This document shows positions 26,614-34,123 of a stretch of 34,123 nucleotides of DNA, piece after piece. Origin of the DNA: Pseudomonadota bacterium (GTDB lineage: Bacteria > Pseudomonadota > Gammaproteobacteria > Burkholderiales > Sulfuricellaceae); the NCBI GenBank assembly GCA_021801705.1, contig JAJYXP010000030.1, positions 1 to 34,123 on the forward strand. Reading direction: 5' to 3'. Each line of letters opens with the position of its first letter. Positions within the stretch are counted from its first letter, which is position 1. Below the pieces are notes generated by a model. It saw nothing but the letters and a program-made list of their open reading frames with translations, was not told the origin of the DNA and ran no database searches. The position numbers and the translations under genes were made by a program.

Positions 26614-27723
26614 ATGGATCTGTGTGAACTAGCGCCGGCTTATGTCCGCGCCATCGCGCCCTATCAACCCGGCAAGCCGATTTCCGAACTGGCGCGGGAA
26701 ATGGATCTGCTCGAAAGCGACATCGTCAAGCTGGCTTCCAACGAGAACCCGCTGGGTGCCAGCCCGCGCGCGCTGGCTGCGATCGAGAACGTGATCATGG
26801 AGATCGCGCGCTACCCGGACGGCAACGGCTTTGCGCTCAAGACCGCTCTGGCGCGAAAGCACGGCGTGGCCTTGAACCAGATCGTCCTCGGCAACGGCTC
26901 CAACGACGTGCTGGAATTGGCGGCGCGCGCCATCCTTACGCCGCAGTCCTCGGCTGTTTATGCCCAGCACGCCTTCGCGGTGTATCGGTTGGCGACCCAG
27001 GCGGCAGGGGCGCGCGGCATCGAGGCCAAGGCCAGGGATTACGGCCACGACCCCGAAGCGCTGCTGGCGGCGATTGCGGATGATACGCGCATCCTTTTCA
27101 TCGCCAATCCCAACAACCCCACCGGCACGCTGCTGCAACCCGCGCAACTGCTCGGATTGATCGAACGCGTGCCGGCCCGTATACTGGTTGTGCTGGACGA
27201 AGCCTATACCGAATATCTCCCCGAGGCGCTCAAAAGCGACAGCGTTGGCTGGCTCGCGCGGTTCCCGAATCTGATCGTCAGCCGCACCTTTTCCAAGGCC
27301 TACGGCCTGGCCGGTTTGCGCGTAGGCTATGCGCTCGCCAGCCCGCAGGTGGCGGACATGCTGAACCGTGTCCGCCAGCCGTTCAATGTCAACAGCCTGG
27401 CACAGGCGGCGGCGGTGGCGGCAATGGCGGATGAGGTTTTCCTCGACGAATGCCTGGAGATCAACCGCAATGGCATGGTGCAAGTGACGGAAAGCTTCAA
27501 ACGCCTGGGCCTCGATTACATCCCGTCCTATGGCAACTTCGTCGCGGTCCGCGTCGGGGATGCCGCCGCTGTCTATCAAAGCCTGCTGAAACAGGGCGTG
27601 ATCGTGCGGCCGGTCGCCAATTACGGTATGCCTGAGCACTTGCGGGTCAGCATCGGCCTCGAAGGTGAGAACGAAATATTTTTACAGGCCCTGGAACGGG
27701 CACTCAAGGAGTTGAAAAAATGA
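26614..27723 (+). CDS. hisC: Histidinol-phosphate aminotransferase
   Basis: A 369-residue class I/II PLP aminotransferase. In this operon it may also transaminate aromatic amino acid precursors. Motifs: [12 protein letters not shown] near the N-terminus, NPNNPTGT in the middle, and [17 protein letters not shown] with the PLP lysine Lys228. Length is normal. The last four bases overlap the DAHP synthase start (ATGA). Placement between pheA and tyrA in an aromatic operon is typical for beta- and gammaproteobacteria, while the rest of the his operon is elsewhere. Confidence 0.95.
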   Translation: MDLCELAPAYVRAIAPYQPGKPISELAREMDLLESDIVKLASNENPLGASPRALAAIENVIMEIARYPDGNGFALKTALARKHGVALNQIVLGNGSNDVLELAARAILTPQSSAVYAQHAFAVYRLATQAAGARGIEAKARDYGHDPEALLAAIADDTRILFIANPNNPTGTLLQPAQLLGLIERVPARILVVLDEAYTEYLPEALKSDSVGWLARFPNLIVSRTFSKAYGLAGLRVGYALASPQVADMLNRVRQPFNVNSLAQAAAVAAMADEVFLDECLEINRNGMVQVTESFKRLGLDYIPSYGNFVAVRVGDAAAVYQSLLKQGVIVRPVANYGMPEHLRVSIGLEGENEIFLQALERALKELKK

Positions 27724-28736
27724 TTATCGTCATGAGCAGCGGCGCAAGCGAACAGCAGATCGACGGCGTCATCCGCAGGATCAAGGAGGCCGGGCTGGAC
27801 GCCAATGTTTCGCGCGGCACCGAGCGTACCGTAATCGGCGCCATCGGCGACGAACGCAAGCTGGAAGCGAAGTTCTTCGAAGCCCTGCCCGGCGTCGAGC
27901 AGGCCATGCACGTGGTCAAGCCCTACAAGATCGTCGGGCGGGAATGGCACAAGCAGGACAGCGTGATCGATATCAACGGCATCCCGCTGGGCGGCAAGCA
28001 GGTGCAGATCATTGCCGGGCCGTGCTCGGTGGAAACGCCGGAGCAGATGGCGATCGCGGCGCGGGAAGTGCATGCCGCAGGTTGCCGCCTGATGCGCGGC
28101 GGCGCCTTCAAGCCGCGCACCAGCCCGTATTCCTTCCAGGGCCACGGCGTGGAAGGCCTGACGATGTTCCGCGAGGCGGCGCAAAAATACAATCTCCCCA
28201 TCGTCACCGAACTGATGGATGCGCGGATGCTCGATACCTTCATGGAATACGACGTCGACGTGATCCAGATCGGCACGCGCAGCATGCAGAATTTCGAGCT
28301 GCTCAAGGAAGTCGGCAAAATCAACAAGCCTGTCATCCTCAAGCGCGGCATGTCGGCAACCATCTCCGAGTGGTTGATGTCGGCCGAATACATCGCCGCC
28401 GGCGGCAACCACAACATCATCTTCTGCGAGCGGGGAATACGCAGCTTTGAAACCTACTACCGCAACGTGCTCGACGTGACAGCCATCCCGGTACTGAAAA
28501 AGGAAACTCACCTGCCGGTAATCGTCGATCCCTCCCATGCCGGCGGCAAGGCGTGGATGGTGCCGGCGCTCTCGCGCGCGGCCATCGCGGCCGGCGCAGA
28601 CGGCCTGCTGGTTGAAATGCACCCCAACCCCTGCGAGGCCTGGTGCGACGCCGACCAGGCGCTGACCCCCCAGGAGCTCAAGGATCTGATGGTGCCCTTG
28701 AAGGCCATTGCCGAGGCGATCGGCAGAACAATTTAA
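27720..28736 (+). CDS. aroF: 3-deoxy-7-phosphoheptulonate (DAHP) synthase, type I-beta
   Basis: A 338-residue DAHP synthase that makes the first committed intermediate of the shikimate pathway from phosphoenolpyruvate and erythrose 4-phosphate. Residues 1-70 form an N-terminal ferredoxin-like regulatory domain. The barrel follows, with IIAGPCSVE (metal-binding Cys102) and [15 protein letters not shown]. This domain order marks the I-beta class (as in Thermotoga) and not the E. coli AroFGH I-alpha class. Start overlaps hisC by four bases. Presence in the operon puts the first pathway step next to pheA, tyrA and aroA. The symbol aroF follows common annotation for this class. Confidence 0.94.
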   Translation: MIIVMSSGASEQQIDGVIRRIKEAGLDANVSRGTERTVIGAIGDERKLEAKFFEALPGVEQAMHVVKPYKIVGREWHKQDSVIDINGIPLGGKQVQIIAGPCSVETPEQMAIAAREVHAAGCRLMRGGAFKPRTSPYSFQGHGVEGLTMFREAAQKYNLPIVTELMDARMLDTFMEYDVDVIQIGTRSMQNFELLKEVGKINKPVILKRGMSATISEWLMSAEYIAAGGNHNIIFCERGIRSFETYYRNVLDVTAIPVLKKETHLPVIVDPSHAGGKAWMVPALSRAAIAAGADGLLVEMHPNPCEAWCDADQALTPQELKDLMVPLKAIAEAIGRTI

Positions 28737-28740
28737 ATTG

Positions 28741-28814
28741 AACCGCCAAGACGCCAAGAACGCCAAGTTTTTTGTGGTTTTGTTTTTCTTGGCGCTCTTG
28801 GCGTCTTGGCGGTT
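28741..28814. repeat. Palindromic intergenic repeat of short units (CGCCAAGA type)
   Basis: Two 27-base arms (28741-28767 and 28788-28814) are inverted copies with one mismatch. Each arm is three copies of an 8-9-base unit CGCCAAG(A/AA). A T-rich loop of 20 bases lies between. The element fills almost the whole aroF-tyrA gap. Read on the plus strand, the bases just behind it (TTGGAGTAA) supply the tyrA Shine-Dalgarno. Confidence 0.85.
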
Positions 28815-28821
28815 GGAGTAA

Positions 28822-29703
28822 ATGGATTTTTATATTAATAAACTGGTGATTATCGGCGTCGGCCTGATCGGCGGATCCTTTGCACTGGCCTTGCGCGAGG
28901 CCGGCGTGGCGAGGGAAATCGTCGGGGCCGGGCGCTCTGCCGCTAATCTCGAAGAAGCCTTGCGGCTCGGCGCGATCGACCGGATCGCGCCGGATGCGGC
29001 CGAGGCCGTGCGGGACGCGGATCTGGTCATGCTGGCGGTTCCCGTCGGGCAGATGGCTGCGTTGATGCAGCAGATTGCGCCGTGTCTGGGCGCGCACACG
29101 GTGGTGACGGATGCCGGCAGCACCAAGGGCGATGTAGTGGCGCTGGCGCGCCGGCATCTGCCGCAACATCTGGCTTCGTTCGTGCCGGGCCACCCGATTG
29201 CCGGAGCGGAAAAAAGCGGTGTCGGCGCGGCGGATGCCGGCTTGTTCCGCGGCCGGCAGACAGTGCTGACGCCTTTGCCGGAAACCGGTGCCCGCGCCAC
29301 GGAACTGGTTCTGAACGCCTGGCAGGCTTGCGGCGCGCGGGTTGCCGAAATGGCGCCGGAGAATCATGACCGGATTTTTGCCGCGGTAAGCCATCTGCCG
29401 CATCTGCTGGCGTTTGCCCTGGTGGAAGACATGGCTTCCCGCGCCAACGGGGAAGAGTTGTTCAGTTTTGCCGCCGGGGGCTTCCGTGATTTCACCCGCA
29501 TCGCGGGCAGTTCACCGGAAATGTGGCGGGATATTTTCCTTGCCAACCGCGAGCCGCTGCTTGATGAGCTCGATCTGTACCGGGCGCAACTGGATCGTTT
29601 GCGCGCCATGCTGGAGCAAGGGGACGGTGCGGCGCTGGAAAAGGTTTTCAGCCGCGCCCGCGCGGCCCGCAACAAATGGATAGCAAAGAAAAACCTTGAT
29701 TGA
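28822..29703 (+). CDS. tyrA: Prephenate dehydrogenase
   Basis: A 293-residue NAD(P)-dependent enzyme that oxidises prephenate to 4-hydroxyphenylpyruvate for tyrosine synthesis. Arogenate dehydrogenase activity is possible, as the family overlaps. The Rossmann motif [20 protein letters not shown] is at residues 9-28. [11 protein letters not shown] and the later [10 protein letters not shown] are typical. No ACT domain is present. Shine-Dalgarno GGAG lies five bases before the ATG, directly after the palindrome at 28741-28814. The stop is one base before the aroA ATG. Confidence 0.95.
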   Translation: MDFYINKLVIIGVGLIGGSFALALREAGVAREIVGAGRSAANLEEALRLGAIDRIAPDAAEAVRDADLVMLAVPVGQMAALMQQIAPCLGAHTVVTDAGSTKGDVVALARRHLPQHLASFVPGHPIAGAEKSGVGAADAGLFRGRQTVLTPLPETGARATELVLNAWQACGARVAEMAPENHDRIFAAVSHLPHLLAFALVEDMASRANGEELFSFAAGGFRDFTRIAGSSPEMWRDIFLANREPLLDELDLYRAQLDRLRAMLEQGDGAALEKVFSRARAARNKWIAKKNLD

Positions 29704-29704
29704 C

Positions 29705-31057
29705 ATGGATTACCTCGATCTCCCTCCCATCGCACAGGTCAGCGGCACGGTGCTGCTTCCCGGTTCGAAAAGCATTTCCAACCGCACCCTTTTGCTCGCG
29801 GCACTGGCGGACGGCGTCACCGAAGTCAAGGCACTGCTGGACTCGGATGACGTCAGCCACATGCTTGAGGCGTTGAAGAAACTCGGCGTCAACTGGACGC
29901 GGCACGGCGACAGCCGCGACTACCGTGTGGAAGGCGTGGGCGGTGCATTCCCGGTGAAGCGTGCCGATCTGTTTCTGGGCAATGCCGGCACTGCTTTCCG
30001 CCCTCTCACCGCCGCCCTGGCGCTTTCCCATGGGGAGTATCGCTTGAGCGGCGTGCCGCGCATGCATGAACGGCCGATCGGCGACCTGGTGGACGCCTTG
30101 CGCCAGCTTGGCGCCGATATTGCCTACCTTGGCAACGAAGGCTACCCGCCGCTTCTCATCAAGGCTGGCGCGATTTCCCCTCACCCCTGCCCTCTCCCGC
30201 CTGCGGGAGAGGGGGACGAAGTGCCGCCTGGCGGCGTGGTAAGAATACGCGGCAATGTTTCCAGCCAGTTCCTTACCGCTTTGTTGATGGCCGCTCCCCT
30301 CGCCAAGCAGGACGTGACCATCGAGGTGGTGGGCGAGCTGATTTCCAAACCCTATATCGCGATCACCCTGAACCTGATGGAACGCTTCGGCGTCAAGGTC
30401 GAGCGCGAGGGCTGGCAGGCGTTTACCCTCCGCGCCGGCCAAATGTATCGCAGCCCCGGCGTGATCCATGTCGAAGGGGATGCTTCGAGCGCTTCCTATT
30501 TTCTCGCTGCCGGGGCAATCGGCCATGGGCCGGTGCGGGTGGAAGGGGTGGGCAAGGCCAGCATCCAGGGCGACGTGCGCTTCGCCGAGGCGCTGGCCCA
30601 GATGGGCGCACGCATCGAGATGGGCGACAACTGGATCGAAGCGCGCGCGCCGGAGAGCGGGAAGCTGAAGGCGATCGATCTCGACTGCAACCATATCCCC
30701 GACGCAGCCATGACCCTGGCCGTGGCGGCGCTGTTCGCCGAGGGCACGACCACCCTCTCCAATATCGCCAGCTGGCGGGTCAAGGAAACCGACCGCATCG
30801 CCGCGATGGCGACGGAACTGCGCAAGGTCGGCGCGACCGTGGAGGAAGGGCCGGACTACATCCGCGTCACCCCGCCTCACGCCTTTCTCCTCAGTCCTCA
30901 CGCGTCGATCGACACCTACGACGACCACCGCTTGGCAATGTGCTTCTCCCTTGTCGCCCTGGGCGGCGTGCCGGTGCGCATCAATGATCCCGGCTGCGTG
31001 GCCAAAACTTTCCCCGACTATTTTGACCGCTTTCGTTCCATTTCAACCACGGCCTGA
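29705..31057 (+). CDS. aroA: EPSP synthase (3-phosphoshikimate 1-carboxyvinyltransferase) with a palindrome-encoded insertion
   Basis: A 450-residue enzyme that makes 5-enolpyruvylshikimate 3-phosphate. N-terminal [20 protein letters not shown] (Lys22), [10 protein letters not shown] and [15 protein letters not shown] are the conserved blocks. Between [16 protein letters not shown] and [20 protein letters not shown] lies an extra Pro/Gly-rich segment (about residues 156-175), encoded by a GC-rich palindrome (30190-30213) that reads [13 protein letters not shown] second odd segment, HAFLLSPHA, precedes the YDDHR block. Start ATG 29705 follows the tyrA stop by one base; a TTG three codons upstream is also in frame. 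With conserved blocks intact the enzyme is probably active. Confidence 0.95.
   Translation: MDYLDLPPIAQVSGTVLLPGSKSISNRTLLLAALADGVTEVKALLDSDDVSHMLEALKKLGVNWTRHGDSRDYRVEGVGGAFPVKRADLFLGNAGTAFRPLTAALALSHGEYRLSGVPRMHERPIGDLVDALRQLGADIAYLGNEGYPPLLIKAGAISPHPCPLPPAGEGDEVPPGGVVRIRGNVSSQFLTALLMAAPLAKQDVTIEVVGELISKPYIAITLNLMERFGVKVEREGWQAFTLRAGQMYRSPGVIHVEGDASSASYFLAAGAIGHGPVRVEGVGKASIQGDVRFAEALAQMGARIEMGDNWIEARAPESGKLKAIDLDCNHIPDAAMTLAVAALFAEGTTTLSNIASWRVKETDRIAAMATELRKVGATVEEGPDYIRVTPPHAFLLSPHASIDTYDDHRLAMCFSLVALGGVPVRINDPGCVAKTFPDYFDRFRSISTTA
30171..30228. repeat. REP-like palindrome inserted in frame within aroA
   Basis: CCCTCTCCCGC (30190-30200) and GCGGGAGAGGG (30203-30213) form an 11-bp perfect palindrome with a 2-base loop. 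It is preceded by a C-rich tract, CCCCTCACCCC. This type of sequence is a common intergenic repeat in proteobacteria. Here it lies within the aroA reading frame in a surface-loop position, adding roughly 18-20 codons without a frameshift. The outer limits are estimated from where family similarity resumes. Confidence 0.7.
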
Positions 31058-31059
31058 CA

Positions 31060-31743
31060 ATGCCTGCGATGTCCAACAATACACCCATTCCCGTCATTGC
31101 CATCGACGGCCCCTCCGCCTCCGGCAAGGGCACGGTGGCGCAACTGGTCGCCGAGAAGCTGGGATTCCACTATCTCGACAGCGGCGCGCTGTATCGGCTG
31201 CTCGCCCTGGCGGCATCCCGGCGCGGGGTGTCCTTCGAAGATGAGGAAAAATTGGCGCGCCTGGCGGAAGGGCTGGCCATCCGTTTCGAGAACGGAGAAA
31301 TCTGGATGGATGGCGAGCGGGTCGGGGATGCGATCCGCACCGAGGAATGCGGCAATGGCGCTTCCAGGATTGCCGCCTACCCCCGCGTTCGCGCCGCGCT
31401 GCTCGGCCTGCAGCGCGCTTTTTGCAAGGCGCCGGGACTGGTCGCGGATGGCCGGGATATGGGGTCGGTGGTGTTTCCCGCTGCCACGCTCAAGATATTT
31501 CTGACCGCCAGTGCTGAAGTGCGTGCCGATCGCCGGTATAAACAGTTGATGGAAAAAGGAATGCATGCTAATATTCATCAGATTTTGCATGATATCAGGC
31601 AACGCGATGAGCGCGACAGCGCGCGGAGCGTGGCTCCATTGCAAAAATGCGCGGATGCCAGCCTGCTGGAAACCAGCGCCCTGACCATTGCGCAAGCGGT
31701 GGACGAGGTGCTGGCACGGTTCAGGCAGGTTAGTGTTCAATAG
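31060..31743 (+). CDS. cmk: Cytidylate kinase
   Basis: A 227-residue kinase that phosphorylates CMP and dCMP. The P-loop [14 protein letters not shown] lies at residues 15-28 with Lys23. [13 protein letters not shown] is the NMP-binding start and [11 protein letters not shown] the later signature. ATG 31060 begins two bases behind the aroA stop. A second ATG three codons on (31069) is possible. The order aroA-cmk-rpsA is conserved widely in proteobacteria. Confidence 0.96.
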   Translation: MPAMSNNTPIPVIAIDGPSASGKGTVAQLVAEKLGFHYLDSGALYRLLALAASRRGVSFEDEEKLARLAEGLAIRFENGEIWMDGERVGDAIRTEECGNGASRIAAYPRVRAALLGLQRAFCKAPGLVADGRDMGSVVFPAATLKIFLTASAEVRADRRYKQLMEKGMHANIHQILHDIRQRDERDSARSVAPLQKCADASLLETSALTIAQAVDEVLARFRQVSVQ

Positions 31744-31844
31744 GCGCCTCAAGCTCCAACAGTTTTGTCGGTTGAAACATTCTTTATGCTATTTCGGCAT
31801 GTTTCCCTTTTCAGGCTGCCGGAAGCTTTTGGCGGATAACTAAC

Positions 31845-31865
31845 CCCGTTGATTGACGGGCTTTT
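31845..31865 (+). terminator. Terminator-like hairpin in the rpsA leader
   Basis: CCCGT (31845-31849) and ACGGG (31856-31860) form a short stem, followed by CTTTTT (31861-31866) and later by TTTTTTTT (31871-31878). It lies 17 bases before the rpsA start. The stem is weak; it may end cmk transcripts or act within the S1 leader, which is known to be translationally autoregulated in enterobacteria. Confidence 0.45.
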
Positions 31866-31882
31866 TCGGGTTTTTTTTAATA

Positions 31883-33604
31883 ATGACTACTGCTGCTCCT
31901 TCTGTTTCCCTATCCAATGAAAGTTTTGCCTCTCTGTTCGAAGAGAGCTTGTCCCACCAGGAAATGCGTGCCGGCGAGGTGATTACCGCCGAGGTTGTGC
32001 GCGTCGATAACGATACCGTGGTGGTGAATGCCGGGCTCAAGTCCGAAAGCGTGATCGACGCTAACGAATTCAAGAACGACAGGGGCGAAATCGAGGTGAA
32101 GCCGGGCGATTTCGTCAAGGTTGCGATCGAGATGCTGGAGGACGGTTACGGTTCGACCAAGCTGTCGCGCGAAAAAGCCAAGCGCGTCGCCGCCTGGCTG
32201 GACCTGGAAACTGCCATGGAGCAGGGCACCCTGGTGCCTGGCGTGATCAGCGGTTCCGTAAAAGGCGGCCTGACCGTCATGGTCAACGGCATCCGCGCCT
32301 TCCTGCCGGGCTCGCTGGTCGACATCCGTCCGGTCAAGGACACCACGCCCTATCAGGGCAAGGAGATGGAATTCAAGGTCATCAAGCTGGACCGCAAGCG
32401 CAACAACGTCGTGGTTTCGCGCAAGGCAGTGCTGGAGCAGAGCCTGGGCGCCGAACGCCAGGCATTGCTGGGGAACCTCAAGGAAGGCATGGTCGTCAAG
32501 GGGATCGTCAAGAACATCACCGACTACGGCGCATTCGTGGACCTGGGCGGTGTCGACGGCCTGCTGCATATCACCGATCTGGCCTGGCGCCGCGTCAAGC
32601 ACCCCTCCGAGGTGCTGGCTGTGGGCGACGAGGTCGAAGCCGTGGTGCTCAAGTTCGACCAGGAGAAAAACCGTGTTTCCCTGGGCGTCAAACAGTTGGG
32701 CGATGACCCGTGGGTCAACCTGTCGCGCCGCTATCCACAGGGCACCCGCCTGTTCGGCAAGGTGACCAACCTCACCGACTACGGTGCATTCGTCGAGATC
32801 GAGCAGGGCATCGAAGGCCTGGTGCACGTTTCCGAAATGGACTGGACCAACAAGAACGTGCATCCGGGCAAAGTGGTGCAGCTTGGCGATGAAGTGGAAG
32901 TCATGGTCCTGGAAATCGACGAAGAGCGCCGCCGCATCTCCCTCGGCATGAAGCAGTGCAAGACCAATCCCTGGGACGATTTCGCCGTCACCCACAAGAA
33001 AGGCGACAAGGTCTCCGGACAAATCAAGTCCATCACCGATTTCGGCGTGTTCATCGGTCTGCCTGGCGGCATCGACGGTCTGGTGCACCTGTCCGATCTG
33101 TCCTGGAACATGCCGGGCGAAGAGGCGGTGCGCAACTACAAGAAGGGCGACGAAGTCGAGGCCATGGTGCTGGCGATTGACGCAGAGCGTGAGCGTATCT
33201 CCCTGGGCATCAAGCAGATGGAGGGCGACCCCTTCACCAACTACGTTGCCATGAATGACAAGAACAGCATCGTCAAGGGCATCGTCAAATCCATGGACGC
33301 CAAGGGTGCCGTGATCACTCTCGACGGTGAGGTTGAGGGCTATCTGCGCGCTTCCGAAGTGTCGCGCGACCGTGTCGAGGATATCCGTACACATCTCAAG
33401 GAAGGCGACGAAGTCGAGACCAAGATCATCAACATCGATCGCAAGAACCGCAATATCAACCTGTCGATCAAGGCCAAGGATATGGCGGACGAGGCCGAGG
33501 TAATGCAGAAGATGGCCACCGACAACAGCGGCGCTGCCAGCGGCACTACCAACCTCGGAGCGTTGTTGAAGGCCAAGATGGATACCAAGCAAACTGGCCA
33601 GTAA
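31883..33604 (+). CDS. rpsA: 30S ribosomal protein S1
   Basis: A 573-residue RNA-binding ribosomal protein made of six S1 (OB-fold) domains, at roughly 29-95, 113-180, 201-270, 286-356, 373-443 and 460-530. Domains 3-6 show the repeated motif (I/V)TDYGAFV or its variants ([25 protein letters not shown]). It holds mRNA on the 30S subunit for initiation. Start ATG 31883 ([19 protein letters not shown]) fits the family; a longer frame from 31853 would read through a T-rich hydrophobic run. A strong Shine-Dalgarno is absent, as is usual for rpsA. Confidence 0.97.
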   Translation: MTTAAPSVSLSNESFASLFEESLSHQEMRAGEVITAEVVRVDNDTVVVNAGLKSESVIDANEFKNDRGEIEVKPGDFVKVAIEMLEDGYGSTKLSREKAKRVAAWLDLETAMEQGTLVPGVISGSVKGGLTVMVNGIRAFLPGSLVDIRPVKDTTPYQGKEMEFKVIKLDRKRNNVVVSRKAVLEQSLGAERQALLGNLKEGMVVKGIVKNITDYGAFVDLGGVDGLLHITDLAWRRVKHPSEVLAVGDEVEAVVLKFDQEKNRVSLGVKQLGDDPWVNLSRRYPQGTRLFGKVTNLTDYGAFVEIEQGIEGLVHVSEMDWTNKNVHPGKVVQLGDEVEVMVLEIDEERRRISLGMKQCKTNPWDDFAVTHKKGDKVSGQIKSITDFGVFIGLPGGIDGLVHLSDLSWNMPGEEAVRNYKKGDEVEAMVLAIDAERERISLGIKQMEGDPFTNYVAMNDKNSIVKGIVKSMDAKGAVITLDGEVEGYLRASEVSRDRVEDIRTHLKEGDEVETKIINIDRKNRNINLSIKAKDMADEAEVMQKMATDNSGAASGTTNLGALLKAKMDTKQTGQ

Positions 33605-33638
33605 AATCAGTCAACCCCAAGAATAAGGTCGAAAGTCT

Positions 33639-33917
33639 ATGACTAAATCCGAGCTGATTTCCAAGCTGGCGTTGCGTTATCCGCAGCTTGTCACCAAGGA
33701 CGCGGAACTTGCGGTTAAAACGATACTTGATGCGATGTCGACCAGCCTGTCCCAGGGCGAGCGAATCGAGATCCGGGGGTTCGGGAGTTTCAGCCTGAAC
33801 TACCGCCCGCCCAGAGTCGGGCGCAATCCTAAAACCGGAGGCAAGGTGAGCGTACCCGAAAAGTACGTGCCACACTTCAAGGCCGGTAAGGAATTGCGTG
33901 AACGGGTGGATGCTTGA
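33639..33917 (+). CDS. ihfB: Integration host factor subunit beta
   Basis: A 92-residue HU/IHF-family DNA-bending protein. [11 protein letters not shown] is the typical N-terminus, [21 protein letters not shown] carries the DNA-clamp arm with R62-N63-P64-K65-T66-G67, and [19 protein letters not shown] ends it. It forms a heterodimer with IHF-alpha encoded elsewhere. It lies 34 bases behind rpsA, with AAGG about ten bases before the ATG. rpsA-ihfB order is conserved in proteobacteria. Confidence 0.97.
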   Translation: MTKSELISKLALRYPQLVTKDAELAVKTILDAMSTSLSQGERIEIRGFGSFSLNYRPPRVGRNPKTGGKVSVPEKYVPHFKAGKELRERVDA

Positions 33918-33962
33918 TGCCAAGTAAATCGGGTAAGTTGGGGTACTGACAAACCAGAGGAT

Positions 33963-33998
33963 GGCGGCATAATCGAAAGATCATGCCGCCTTTTTATT
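33963..33998 (+). terminator. Rho-independent terminator of the rpsA-ihfB unit
   Basis: GGCGGCAT (33963-33970) pairs perfectly with ATGCCGCC (33983-33990), with a 12-base loop, and is followed by TTTTTATT. It lies 45 bases after the ihfB stop. The group II intron begins two bases behind the T-run. Confidence 0.92.
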
Positions 33999-33999
33999 G

Positions 34000-34123
34000 G
34001 TGCGCCCGGCAGGGCGCACTTACTTGGAGGTGAAAGTCCTCTACTCGCCCGGCAAGGGGAAGAGTTAGCCGAACGGCAAGGGTGTTCTGGGTGACTGGAA
34101 ATCTGGAGGAAGCCGAAGGCAAA
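34000..34123 (+). mobile_element. 5' end of a group II intron (continues past the window)
   Basis: The sequence from 34000 begins GTGCG, the consensus 5' end of group II introns. A GTGCGCCC-ggca-GGGCGCAC hairpin follows (34000-34019), then domain I-like sequence GGAGGTGAAAGTCCTC and GCCGAACGGCAAGGGTG. I recognise this as group II intron domain I. The window ends before the reverse transcriptase or domains V/VI, so completeness and class cannot be told. Insertion directly behind a terminator hairpin is characteristic of class C introns. Confidence 0.72.

Noticed and set aside
5577-28814. The short-unit repeats as CRISPR arrays
   Set aside because: They form single inverted pairs with no regularly spaced repeats and no distinct spacers, and no cas genes are present.
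31910-33592. Long antisense open frame (560 codons) opposite rpsA
   Set aside because: Shadow of the S1 repeats; low-complexity His/Asp/Leu composition.

Overview
The window looks like a chromosomal segment of a GC-rich betaproteobacterium, probably a sulfur-oxidising Nitrosomonadales-type organism. This rests on the tmRNA tag (ANDENYALAA), on the housekeeping order ompA / gyrA-serC-pheA-hisC-aroF-tyrA-aroA-cmk-rpsA-ihfB with ubiG and gph next to ompA, and on many sulfur-transfer genes. The species cannot be named from the sequence alone.

Layout. 1-550: ssrA (tmRNA) on the minus strand with its terminator. 556-4891: minus-strand operon for a periplasmic molybdenum hydroxylase (small 2Fe-2S subunit, large Tat-exported Mo subunit, XdhC-type and MocA-type maturation factors), preceded by a TATAAT promoter overlapped by a 22-bp palindrome. 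4905-8674: minus-strand gph, ubiG, mtaD and an OmpA-type lipid-wall anchor. 8710-21532: an accessory island lying between ompA and gyrA, which are neighbours in many betaproteobacteria. 21644-33998: plus-strand gyrA and the aromatic/serine/histidine biosynthesis supraoperon, ending in cmk, rpsA and ihfB. 34000-34123: the 5' end of a group II intron placed just behind the ihfB terminator.

The island is the unusual part. It holds a PAS-LuxR regulator with a cysteine cluster, three small DsrE/DsrH-like proteins, a GT39-type membrane glycosyltransferase, a YeeE/YedE sulfur-compound transporter, a TusA-type sulfur carrier, a 52-residue membrane protein, two small non-autonomous mobile elements, an FAD amine-oxidase-like protein, a B12-type radical SAM protein, a convergent pair (radical SAM/SPASM-like protein plus GT2 glycosyltransferase), and an exported tandem-rhodanese. 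Two near-identical palindromes (AATGATG-N6-CATCATT), about 9.9 kb apart, lie upstream of the DsrE-like genes and between the divergent GT2 and rhodanese genes. They suggest one regulon. My reading is a coregulated system coupling sulfur import and relay to envelope glycan or lipid modification. The individual families are recognised from sequence; their joint function is inference.

The window also carries several palindromic repeat families: three intergenic hairpins built of short tandem units (near 5577, 24305 and 28741), a REP-like pair with compensatory changes (14433-14577), a TIR element with TA ends (14575-14779), and a GC-rich palindrome inserted in frame inside aroA (about 30171-30228).
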